17,301 bases of DNA, from contig JAEYJO010000033.1 of assembly GCA_023408815.1 (NCBI GenBank), positions 1 to 17,301 on the forward strand, given 5' to 3'. Shown here piece after piece: positions 6,352 to 13,799 of this stretch. The notes under the pieces are model-generated. The model did not search any database and was not told the DNA's origin. It worked only from the letters and a program-made list of their open reading frames with translations. Position 1 is the first letter of the stretch, and each line of letters opens with the position of its first letter. Origin of the DNA: Bacillota bacterium (GTDB lineage Bacteria; Bacillota; Clostridia; Lachnospirales; Lachnospiraceae). The translations under genes and the position numbers were made by a program.

Positions 6352-6370
6352 ACGAGAGGAGATTATAATC

Positions 6371-8116
6371 ATGAAAAAACATTTATGGAAAAAAACGGTT
6401 TCTACGCTTTTGGCGGCAGTAGTCTTAGGAGTGAGCCTGGCAGGCTGCGGCACCACATCGGATTCAGGATATGTGGCAGACAGCATTGAGACAGGCAGCA
6501 ATACTGCAGAAAGCAGTGAAGCGCAAAGTGGTGAGGCAGCTGGAGAAGTGAAAGAGGAGGCTTCCGCAGAAACGAGTGTAAGCGGCTCCGAGTCAGTGCT
6601 GAATGTTGCGATAAGCGCCGATCCGTCCAGCTTTGATCCGGCTATTTCTCTGGGTGGCAGCCTGATGTATATTTTCGGATTAACACAGGAAAGTCTTACC
6701 CGATTCGGAGATGATCAGCAGCTTGTTGATGGCTTAGCCGACAAGATCGAGCATAACGATGATTATACGGAGTGGACTTTTCATTTGAGAGACAGTGCCT
6801 GGAACAACGGAGATCCGGTTACTGCGGATGATTGGGTATATGGAATTACCCGTCTTTTGGATGGCTCTACGGAAGTGGCATATCCTGATTTTAATTATGA
6901 AATCAAAAATGCCCGGGCGATTTTTGCGGGGGAGGCAGATCCTTCGGAATTAGGAGTTATTGCATTGGATGAAAAAACAGTGAAGTTTGAGCTGGAATAT
7001 CCTGTTCCGTATTTTGAAAAGCTTCTTACTCATTGCCAGCATTTTGGCGTGGACCGTAATTTTGTTGCTTCCATAGGCGGGGATGATAATTATGGCACCA
7101 GTGCGGAGAATTCCCTTGGCAACGGTCCATACTATGTGGATTCATGGAAACTGGATAATATAGTTGTCCTTAAGAAGAATCCTTATTATTGGAATAAGGA
7201 TAACATTGCGATTGAGCAGATTAATGTATATATCATTCCGGATGAAAGCACACAGGTTAATATGTTTCTGAATGGCGAATTGGATATTGTTGATTTTTCT
7301 TCTCAAAGATTATCAGCCGTACAATCCGCAGGCTTTGAGCCCTTATCCTATAACAATGGCCGAACGGCATATCTTAGGTATAACTTTAGCGATGAATATC
7401 TTTCTAACAAATATATTCGTCAGGCTATTTCGGCAGCTATAGACAGAGACAGTCTTGTGCAAGGTGTTTTGAAGAATGATTCAACAGCGGCAGACGGATT
7501 TATTCCTTTGGGATTATCAGGTGCGGATTCCACATTCCGTGATATTGTCGGCAGCACATTAGAGTATACTTATAATCCCGACGAAGCAAAAGAATTATTA
7601 AAGAAGGGTACGGATGAGCTTGGTATTGAGGCATCGGATATCGCTATTACAATTTTAACAAGAAATACCGACGAATTTAATTCTGTAGCGGGAGCACTTC
7701 AGCAGCTTTTACAGAATGGTCTGGGAATAACGGTTAATTTAGAAACTTTAGATGCAAGCTCCGTAAGTGCCAAGATTAAGAGTGACGATTACGATGTGAA
7801 CCTGACCAGCTGGGGAGCAGATTACGACGATGCGACTAATTTCCTGGGCAGTTATGAAAATGATGAAAGTGCCAAGTCTTCCCTGTACAAGAGTGAGGAA
7901 TTCAATAGTATTTATAGAGATGCTGTATATACCTTGGATCAAACGGAACGTATCAAAAAGATCGGAGAGGCAGAAAAAATACTTTTAGATGACCAGGGAA
8001 TTACTCCTCTGTATTACACCTCACAGTATTACGCGGTATCAGAACGCGTCAGCGGTGTTATCCGCAGGGCTGTTGTTCCTTATCTGGATACCTATTTTGC
8101 AGTGATTAAAGAATAA
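6371..8116 (+). CDS. Peptide ABC transporter substrate-binding lipoprotein (OppA/DppA family)
   Basis: The product is a 581-residue extracellular binding protein of the SBP_bac_5 (cluster C) family. A basic start and hydrophobic stretch lead to the lipobox LAGC with Cys26 as the lipidated residue. A Ser/Glu/Ala-rich linker (about 30-75) tethers the folded domain. Family landmarks include VAISADPSSFDPA, the WTFHLRDSAWNNGDPVTADDWVYGITRL region, GNGPYYVDSWK and ILTRNTDEFN. It delivers peptides or related solutes to the adjacent permeases. AGAGGAG (6355-6361) precedes the start, 19 bases after the GST-homologue stop, so the two are cotranscribed. Relatives bind di- and oligopeptides, nickel or glutathione (GsiB). 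The operon context favours a sulfur-containing peptide, but no residue in the sequence proves this. Confidence 0.93.
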   Translation: MKKHLWKKTVSTLLAAVVLGVSLAGCGTTSDSGYVADSIETGSNTAESSEAQSGEAAGEVKEEASAETSVSGSESVLNVAISADPSSFDPAISLGGSLMYIFGLTQESLTRFGDDQQLVDGLADKIEHNDDYTEWTFHLRDSAWNNGDPVTADDWVYGITRLLDGSTEVAYPDFNYEIKNARAIFAGEADPSELGVIALDEKTVKFELEYPVPYFEKLLTHCQHFGVDRNFVASIGGDDNYGTSAENSLGNGPYYVDSWKLDNIVVLKKNPYYWNKDNIAIEQINVYIIPDESTQVNMFLNGELDIVDFSSQRLSAVQSAGFEPLSYNNGRTAYLRYNFSDEYLSNKYIRQAISAAIDRDSLVQGVLKNDSTAADGFIPLGLSGADSTFRDIVGSTLEYTYNPDEAKELLKKGTDELGIEASDIAITILTRNTDEFNSVAGALQQLLQNGLGITVNLETLDASSVSAKIKSDDYDVNLTSWGADYDDATNFLGSYENDESAKSSLYKSEEFNSIYRDAVYTLDQTERIKKIGEAEKILLDDQGITPLYYTSQYYAVSERVSGVIRRAVVPYLDTYFAVIKE

Positions 8117-8129
8117 ATTCTCTTTTAAT

Positions 8130-8166
8130 AATATCTGGGATAAGGGAAATCTTTATCCCGGATATT
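8130..8166 (+). promoter_or_regulatory. Intercistronic hairpin between binding protein and permease
   Basis: A 14-bp stem (8130-8143 with 8153-8166, one T-G pair) and a 9-base loop lie 13 bases after the binding-protein stop. No T run follows, so it is unlikely to be a strong terminator. Such hairpins commonly protect the 3' end of binding-protein mRNA and lower expression of the permease genes. The true permease start lies 29 bases after it. Confidence 0.65.
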
Positions 8167-8195
8167 TGCAGAAAAAAATAAAGGAGTATCTATCA

Positions 8196-9164
8196 GTGAA
8201 AAAATATATTCTGCAACGAATTCTTATTGCGATCATAACAGTTTTTGTGGTAATTACACTGACGTTTTTCTTGATGCATCTGATTCCCGGTTCTCCGTTT
8301 ACAAAAGGAAATGACAACCTGACAGAGGAAGCGCAGGCGGCTTTGGAAGCAAATTACGGTCTGGATAAATCTTTGGGAGAACAATATGTCATCTATTTGA
8401 CAAATATTTTACATGGTAATTTCGGAACATCTATTACCTATTCCAATCGAAATGTCACCGATATTATTAAAACAGCATTTCCCGTTTCGGCCGATTTAGG
8501 GCTGCGTGCCCTTTGTATCGGCGTGATAGCGGGTATTCTTCTGGGAATTGAGGCGGCGCTTCATCATAATAAAGGGTGGGACCGTTTCTCCTCTATTGTT
8601 GCGGTGATTGGTATTTCCGTGCCCAGTTTTGTACTTGGCACATTATTACAATGTATATTCGGGCTTTGGATATCGACTTGGTTCAAAGATGTTTTTCATA
8701 CATCGTTTCAATTATTCCCAATTTCAAGATGGGAGAGCTTCCGTTATACAATACTTCCATCGTTTACTCTGGGAATGGGATCCATAGCGGTCATTGCCCG
8801 CCTGATGCGTTCTTCCATGCTGGATGTAATCAGTCAGGATTATATAAAAACGGCAAAAAGCAAAGGGATATCCCATACCGCCGTTATATGGAAGCATGAA
8901 GTGCGCAATGCGTTAATGCCCGTTGTCACGGTGGTGGGGCGTATGGTTGGAACGATTTGTACAGGCTCCTTTGTTATAGAGAGCTTATTTGCAATTCCCG
9001 GATTAGGAAAATACTATGTGAACAGCGTATCGGCGCGAGATTATACCTTGACGATGGGACTTACTATTTTTTATTCCATATTTGTTGTTGTTAGTATGCT
9101 TGTAGTAGATATCCTGTATTGTGTTATTGATCCGCGTGTCAGATTATCAGGAGCGAGGAGATAG
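8196..9164 (+). CDS. Peptide ABC transporter permease (OppB/DppB family)
   Basis: The product is a 322-residue inner-membrane permease with the first membrane segment at about 5-28 (ILIAIITVFVVITLTFFLM followed by HLIPGSPF, the characteristic DppB N-terminus). A long extracytoplasmic loop follows, then five more membrane segments. The cytoplasmic EAA loop that contacts the ATPase lies near residues 205-240 (DYIKTAKSKGISHTAVIWKH, then NALMPV). AAGGAG (8181-8186) selects the GTG at 8196 with a 9-base spacing; an in-frame TTG at 8166 falls inside the intercistronic hairpin and is unlikely. It pairs with the next gene, two bases downstream, to form the transmembrane channel. The substrate cannot be read from the permease. 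Confidence 0.93.
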   Translation: MKKYILQRILIAIITVFVVITLTFFLMHLIPGSPFTKGNDNLTEEAQAALEANYGLDKSLGEQYVIYLTNILHGNFGTSITYSNRNVTDIIKTAFPVSADLGLRALCIGVIAGILLGIEAALHHNKGWDRFSSIVAVIGISVPSFVLGTLLQCIFGLWISTWFKDVFHTSFQLFPISRWESFRYTILPSFTLGMGSIAVIARLMRSSMLDVISQDYIKTAKSKGISHTAVIWKHEVRNALMPVVTVVGRMVGTICTGSFVIESLFAIPGLGKYYVNSVSARDYTLTMGLTIFYSIFVVVSMLVVDILYCVIDPRVRLSGARR

Positions 9165-9166
9165 AA

Positions 9167-10084
9167 ATGGCTGAAGAAATTTTTGTAAAAGATTTCACAC
9201 GAATTCCCAAAGATATAAAAGCGAGTCAAAAAATAAACCGGATATCATTGACCTATATGCAGGGGGTTATTCGGACGTTAAAGCAAAACAAAGTCGCTAT
9301 GATTTCATTGGGGTTTATTATTTTCATTATTTTGATTGCAATCATCGGCCCATTTATTCTACCTGGTTATCAAAAAGAAGATCTGCTTCATACATTGGAG
9401 GCGCCCAGTGTGGAGCATTGGTTCGGGACGGATATTCTTGGACGCGATGTATTGACACGGTTGGTACGCGGAACCAGAATATCACTAATTATTGGTTTCG
9501 TCGCGGAGACGATTAATCTCATGATAGGAACAATATATGGCGGTATTGCGGGATATCTGGGGGGAAAAGTCGATATGGTATTGATGCGCATCATTGATGT
9601 TATTGTGTCGATTCCCCAAATGATTATAATGATATTGCTATTGACAGTGTTTAACGGCAGCGTTGGGACACTTTTGTTAGCATTGTGTCTTACGGGCTGG
9701 ACAGGTCTTGCACGTTTGGTCAGGGGTCAGGTTCTGGCTTTACGGGAAAATGAATATGCGATGGCGGCACAAGTGCTGGGGGCAAGCAAGTGGAAGATAC
9801 TTCAGATTCATCTGCTTCCCAATACGGTTGGCCCAATACTGGTAAATTATACGATGAGTGTTCCGAGTGCCATCGGTGCGGAAGCATACCTAAGTTATCT
9901 TGGATTGGGAATAGCCATCCCGGAAGCCAGCTGGGGAAATCTTCTTCAGCTCGGTGCAAATCAGTTTCCCGGTTCCCTTTGGCTGTTTTTTACACCGGCA
10001 ATAGTATTCGCCCTTACGATGCTGGCCTTTAATTTATTCGGCGATGGGCTCAGAGATGCATTAGACCCCCAGATGAGGAGATGA
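9167..10084 (+). CDS. Peptide ABC transporter permease (OppC/DppC family)
   Basis: This is the 305-residue second permease. A cytosolic N-terminal tail (about 1-42) precedes TM1 (about 43-65). The hallmark HWFGTDILGRDVLTRLV block follows TM1 (about 85-101), and the EAA loop is at about 190-215 (ENEYAMAAQVLGASKWKILQ). The end reads DGLRDALDPQMRR, the standard DppC C-terminus. It begins two bases after the OppB-like stop with GAGGAG just upstream, and the ATPase gene begins four bases after its stop, so these genes are tightly cotranscribed and translated in proportion. Confidence 0.94.
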   Translation: MAEEIFVKDFTRIPKDIKASQKINRISLTYMQGVIRTLKQNKVAMISLGFIIFIILIAIIGPFILPGYQKEDLLHTLEAPSVEHWFGTDILGRDVLTRLVRGTRISLIIGFVAETINLMIGTIYGGIAGYLGGKVDMVLMRIIDVIVSIPQMIIMILLLTVFNGSVGTLLLALCLTGWTGLARLVRGQVLALRENEYAMAAQVLGASKWKILQIHLLPNTVGPILVNYTMSVPSAIGAEAYLSYLGLGIAIPEASWGNLLQLGANQFPGSLWLFFTPAIVFALTMLAFNLFGDGLRDALDPQMRR

Positions 10085-10088
10085 TGAT

Positions 10089-11102
10089 ATGATTGAAATA
10101 AAAGATTTAAGCGTATCCTTTCATACCTATTTCGGAGAAGTGCAGGCTGTACGCGGGGTGAATCTAAAGGTAGATGACGAGGAAACATTGGCTATAGTCG
10201 GCGAATCCGGATGCGGTAAATCCGTTACGGCACAGAGTATCATGCGAATTCACAACATGGAAATCACAGAGTTTAAAAGCGGGGAAATACTTTTTGATGG
10301 AACAGATTTGCTGAAAATATCTGAAAAAGAAATGCAAAATATTCGTGGAAATAAGATTGGTATGATTTTTCAGGATCCGATGACCGCACTTAATCCGACG
10401 ATGACTGCCGGCAATCAGATTGCAGAAGTTCTGCTCCGCCATGGAAAAAAATCCGATGGAAAAAAGCTTTCGCGGACGGAAGCAAAAGAACGGGCAGTAG
10501 AATTATTGCGAATGGTAAAAATGCCGAATCCAGAGCACAGAGTGAATCAGTTTCCGCACGAATTCTCCGGAGGACAGCTTCAGAGAGTTGTAGTTGCAAT
10601 GGCAATGGCCTGCTCGCCGCAGGTATTGATAGCGGATGAACCGACAACAGCGTTAGATGTTACTGTTCAGGCACAGATTCTCGATCTGATGAAGGAAATG
10701 CAGACAGAAAAACATGTATCTGTCATTATTATCACACATGATCTCGGAGTGGTGGCGAACATTGCAAAAAAGGTGGCGGTAATGTATGGCGGAATAGTAG
10801 TCGAGACAGGAACGGTCGGAGATATCTTTTATCGCTCTAAGCACCCTTATACATGGGGATTGCTGGATTCCATATCCCGGTTGAGCAAACGAAAGGGCGA
10901 GCCTCTTAAATCAATTGAGGGAACCCCGCCGGATCTTGTAAAGCCGCCCGCCGGATGCCCTTTTGCAGATCGGTGCGAATATGCAATGCAGGTATGTCAG
11001 GATCATCTTCCGCCGGAAAGTGAATTGTCAGAAAATCATTTATGCCGCTGCTGGCTGTTAGATCCGGAGTGTCCGGTTAAGCTTGAAAGAAGGAAGGTGT
11101 AG
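10089..11102 (+). CDS. Peptide ABC transporter ATPase (OppD/DppD family)
   Basis: The product is a 337-residue cytosolic nucleotide-binding subunit. Walker A is GESGCGKS (38-45), the signature is FSGGQLQR (about 159-166) and Walker B is VLIADEP (about 179-185), followed by the H-loop in IITHDLG. The C-terminal oligopeptide-transporter extension (oligo_HPY) has conserved Cys290, Cys296, Cys303 and Cys319/321 (CPFADRC...C...LCRC). In DppD-type proteins this set has been linked to an iron-sulfur cluster. GAGGAG at 10075-10080 serves as the ribosome binding site. It pairs with the OppF-like ATPase encoded next to drive import. Confidence 0.95.
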   Translation: MIEIKDLSVSFHTYFGEVQAVRGVNLKVDDEETLAIVGESGCGKSVTAQSIMRIHNMEITEFKSGEILFDGTDLLKISEKEMQNIRGNKIGMIFQDPMTALNPTMTAGNQIAEVLLRHGKKSDGKKLSRTEAKERAVELLRMVKMPNPEHRVNQFPHEFSGGQLQRVVVAMAMACSPQVLIADEPTTALDVTVQAQILDLMKEMQTEKHVSVIIITHDLGVVANIAKKVAVMYGGIVVETGTVGDIFYRSKHPYTWGLLDSISRLSKRKGEPLKSIEGTPPDLVKPPAGCPFADRCEYAMQVCQDHLPPESELSENHLCRCWLLDPECPVKLERRKV

Positions 11103-11106
11103 AAAG

Positions 11107-12084
11107 ATGAAAAGCAGTGAAGTGCTGTTTGATATTCAACATTTGAAAAAAAGTTTCAAGGTGGAGAAAGGCACTTTGAAGGCGGTTGACGATGTATCAT
11201 TACAAATCAGAAAAGGCGAAACTTTTGGCCTTGTAGGAGAGTCCGGATGCGGAAAAAGTACGCTTGGACGGCTGCTGGTGCGTTTATATAAGACTACGGA
11301 TGGAAACATATTGTATAAAGGAAAATCTATTGCTGATTTTAACAGAAAAGATTCCAAAACATTTACCAAACAGGTACAGATGATTTTTCAACAGCCCTAT
11401 GCCTCCTTAAATCCCCGCATGACGATTGGAGAAATAATTAAAGAGGGAATGAAAATTCATCATTTGGGGAGTCCGCAGGACATGGACGACAGAATGCGTG
11501 AGCTGCTTGAAATGGTAGGGTTAAATGCAGACCATGCCAAGCGCTTTCCTTACGAGTTTTCCGGCGGGCAGAGACAGAGGACGGGGATAGCCCGTGCATT
11601 AGCTGTCAATCCGGAGTTTGTTATCTGCGATGAACCTATTTCTGCATTGGATGTTTCCATTCAGGCTCAGATTATCAATTTACTTAAAAAGCTGCAAACA
11701 GAGCTTAATTTGACTTATTTGTTTATAGCTCACGATCTTTCCATGGTTCGTTACATTTCCGACCGCGTCGGAGTCATGTATCTGGGATCCTTAGTGGAAG
11801 TCGCAGCCGCGGAAGAGTTGTATTTGAGTCCGCTTCACCCATATACGCAGGCGCTGATCTCGGCGGTTCCCAAGCCGGACCCGGTGGAAGAAAATGAAAG
11901 AAGCAGAATCGTACTGGATGGAGATGTTCCCAGTCCGATTAATTTTCAGCAAGGCTGCAAATTTGCCGGAAGATGTAAATATGTTACAGACAGATGCAGA
12001 GAAGAGACGCCGGTGCTGCGGGAATTATCGAACGATCATATGATAGCCTGTCATCAAGTGGAAGAACTTCATTATTTTGAGTAA
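11107..12084 (+). CDS. Peptide ABC transporter ATPase (OppF/DppF family)
   Basis: The product is the 325-residue partner ATPase. Walker A is GESGCGKS (44-51), the signature is FSGGQRQR (151-158) and Walker B is FVICDEP (about 171-177), followed by IAHDLSMV. The C-terminal part has GCKFAGRCKY and a further Cys, as in the oligo_HPY extension. The ATG at 11107, preceded by GAAGGAAGGTG, gives the usual OppF N-terminus; an in-frame TTG at 11083 lies inside the previous gene and is not favoured. With this gene the importer is complete (binding protein, two permeases, two ATPases). Confidence 0.95.
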   Translation: MKSSEVLFDIQHLKKSFKVEKGTLKAVDDVSLQIRKGETFGLVGESGCGKSTLGRLLVRLYKTTDGNILYKGKSIADFNRKDSKTFTKQVQMIFQQPYASLNPRMTIGEIIKEGMKIHHLGSPQDMDDRMRELLEMVGLNADHAKRFPYEFSGGQRQRTGIARALAVNPEFVICDEPISALDVSIQAQIINLLKKLQTELNLTYLFIAHDLSMVRYISDRVGVMYLGSLVEVAAAEELYLSPLHPYTQALISAVPKPDPVEENERSRIVLDGDVPSPINFQQGCKFAGRCKYVTDRCREETPVLRELSNDHMIACHQVEELHYFE

Positions 12085-12097
12085 AAGAGGAAAAATT

Positions 12098-13138
12098 ATG
12101 GAAAGTAATTTAATGTATCCTGCAATGCTGGTTACGGATTCTGTCAATCAGCGATATTTCCATCATCTTAATTCCGGCAGTGGGAGTGGGGTGATGTATG
12201 TTTCCCAAAAGCGGCGTGTTTATATTTCATGGCTGATGCGTATGAAAGTTGAACTGCCGGAAGAGGTGGAATTACTTCAGGTTGAACAGGATACTCTTGG
12301 GCATGTAGTAAAAGAACTGCTTGAGGAGGAGCAGATTGCTTACCTGACAGTGGAAAAGACAATTCCTCTCGTTATTTATTCTCTGGTAAGCACTGAGATC
12401 GAAGACATTCGGATTGCATCGAAGGATGGAATTGCAAGATTGCGTGAAATAAAATCTGCGTGGGAATTAAAGCAAATCCAAAAAGCATGTGAAATTACAG
12501 ACGATGCATTCAAGGAAGTGTTAAATTTTGTGAAACCGGGAATCAGTGAGCTGGAAGTTGCGGCATTTTTGGAATATCCAATGCGGATACGGGGATCGGA
12601 GGAACCGAATAAAACAATTGTAGCGGCCGGTAAAAATTCAGCGTATCCACATCATTGGCCTACGGCTTATCATATTCAAACGGGTGATTTTGTTACAATG
12701 GATTTTGGCTGTACAGTAAATGGATATCATTCGGATATGACCAGAACGATTGTTGTCGGGAAACCGTCTGAGCGTCAGAAGCAGATATATCATCTTGTGC
12801 TGACCGCACAACAGGCAGGAATCGATGCGCTGCGAGAAGGAATACAGGGAAAAGAGATTGACAGGATTGCGCGCAATATCATTGACAGTACAGAATTTGA
12901 AGGAAGTTTTCTTCACGGTCTGGGACATGGAATCGGACTGGACATCCATGAAGGGACCGGATTGGGCAAAGAAGAAACCCGTATACTCAGATCGGGCATG
13001 GTTGTCAGCATTGAGCCCGGTATATATTTGGAAGGTAACTGCGGAGTGAGAATTGAGGATATTGCCGTGATTCATAAAAACGGTGCCGGACTTCTGGAGT
13101 TCTCACCAAAACAATTAATCGCATTATTCAACTATTGA
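12098..13138 (+). CDS. M24 family metallopeptidase (Xaa-Pro aminopeptidase/dipeptidase-like)
   Basis: The product is a 346-residue cytosolic pita-bread-fold peptidase. A creatinase-like N-terminal domain (about 1-120) precedes the catalytic domain. All five metal ligands expected for this family are present: Asp202 (MDFG), Asp213 (HSDMTR), His277 (HGLGHGIG), Glu306 (IEPG) and Glu320 (RIED), with spacing like E. coli aminopeptidase P. It should therefore be active on short peptides, often with Pro in the second position. AAGAGG (12085-12090) selects the ATG at 12098. It follows the importer by 13 bases, consistent with hydrolysis of imported peptides. Its last codons are duplicated downstream within a 54-bp direct repeat. 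Confidence 0.93.
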   Translation: MESNLMYPAMLVTDSVNQRYFHHLNSGSGSGVMYVSQKRRVYISWLMRMKVELPEEVELLQVEQDTLGHVVKELLEEEQIAYLTVEKTIPLVIYSLVSTEIEDIRIASKDGIARLREIKSAWELKQIQKACEITDDAFKEVLNFVKPGISELEVAAFLEYPMRIRGSEEPNKTIVAAGKNSAYPHHWPTAYHIQTGDFVTMDFGCTVNGYHSDMTRTIVVGKPSERQKQIYHLVLTAQQAGIDALREGIQGKEIDRIARNIIDSTEFEGSFLHGLGHGIGLDIHEGTGLGKEETRILRSGMVVSIEPGIYLEGNCGVRIEDIAVIHKNGAGLLEFSPKQLIALFNY

Positions 13139-13178
13139 TTCGAGTGCGCGTCACAACGCGCAGATAGGTATAAAGATG
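13125..13178 (+). repeat. 54-bp direct repeat, copy 1
   Basis: The repeat runs from the last codons of the M24 gene to the start codon of the acetyltransferase. It matches copy 2 (13746-13799) at 49 of 54 positions with no gap, and all five differences are transitions. It contains a 7-bp hairpin (TGCGCGT, loop CACA, ACGCGCA). The ribosome binding site here is weak (ATAGG), so translation of the acetyltransferase may rely on this element. Confidence 0.9.
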
Positions 13179-13694
13179 GAAATTTATCATGTTACGGAGG
13201 AATCTCCGGAATGGTTATATAAAGCTTATGATTACATAAGGACAGACGCATTTTGCTTTGGACAGAGTATTCCCATTGAGGTGGAATTCTCCCATGATTC
13301 TTCCCGGAAAGAGTTTCAGGCGGTCATTTTGATCGAGGATCATAAACCAATAGCGGGATGTCGTATCACTTTTCCGGCAAAAGGAGTAGGAAAAATAGAA
13401 AGAGTATGTGTAATCCGGGAAAAACAAAAAGGCGGATATGGCCGGATACTTATTGAAGATGCAGAGAAATGGATTCTGGAAAGCGGCGTAAAACATATTG
13501 TGATCAACAGTCAGGACAGGGCTGCGGGATTTTATAATAAGCTCGGTTATGTTACCAATTATGACGTAAGTCCGTTAGTGTACGAAAAGCATCCTCAAAA
13601 GAAAAAAGAAGACGAGAAATCCGGAAATGATGAAAAGAATGAACATAGGAAAAGTCTGGGATTTACCTGTGTATTGGTTGAAAAATTCTTTTAG
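13176..13694 (+). CDS. GNAT family N-acetyltransferase
   Basis: The product is a 172-residue cytosolic acetyl-CoA-dependent acetyltransferase. Core GNAT elements are present: the AGCRITF strand and ERVCVIRE (beta 4), the acetyl-CoA pyrophosphate loop QKGGYG (84-89) opening a helix with LIEDAEKW, then HIVINSQ and the AAGFYNKLGY segment. Unusually, a Lys/Glu-rich stretch of about 25 residues (about 139-163) separates the core from a final hydrophobic strand (GFTCVLVEKFF), so the last strand may have been displaced or extended. The gene sits between two 54-bp direct repeats and has only a weak ribosome binding site. In the operon it may acetylate an amino acid or peptide product; N-acetylation of cysteine derivatives is known in Bacillus sulfur-salvage operons, but the substrate here is unknown. 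Confidence 0.88.
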   Translation: MEIYHVTEESPEWLYKAYDYIRTDAFCFGQSIPIEVEFSHDSSRKEFQAVILIEDHKPIAGCRITFPAKGVGKIERVCVIREKQKGGYGRILIEDAEKWILESGVKHIVINSQDRAAGFYNKLGYVTNYDVSPLVYEKHPQKKKEDEKSGNDEKNEHRKSLGFTCVLVEKFF

Positions 13695-13745
13695 AAAGTT
13701 TGCCATTTTCGGATAGAGAGGGCAGAAAGGTTGAATGAAAATGCG

Positions 13746-13799
13746 TATTCAACTATTGATTTGAGTGTGCGTCGCAACGCGCAGATGGGTATAAAAATG
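13746..13799 (+). repeat. 54-bp direct repeat, copy 2
   Basis: This is the second copy of the 13125-13178 repeat and ends exactly on the ATG at 13797. The hairpin is kept despite substitutions (TGTGCGT, loop CGCA, ACGCGCA), a G-C pair becoming a G-T pair. It retains the sequence equivalent to the last M24 codons, now outside any M24 gene. The unit between copies is 621 bp and contains only the GNAT gene. Confidence 0.9.

Noticed and set aside
12638..13075. 145-codon - strand ORF opposite the M24 gene
   Set aside because: It is antisense to a peptidase with all metal ligands intact and shows no recognisable domain or ribosome site.
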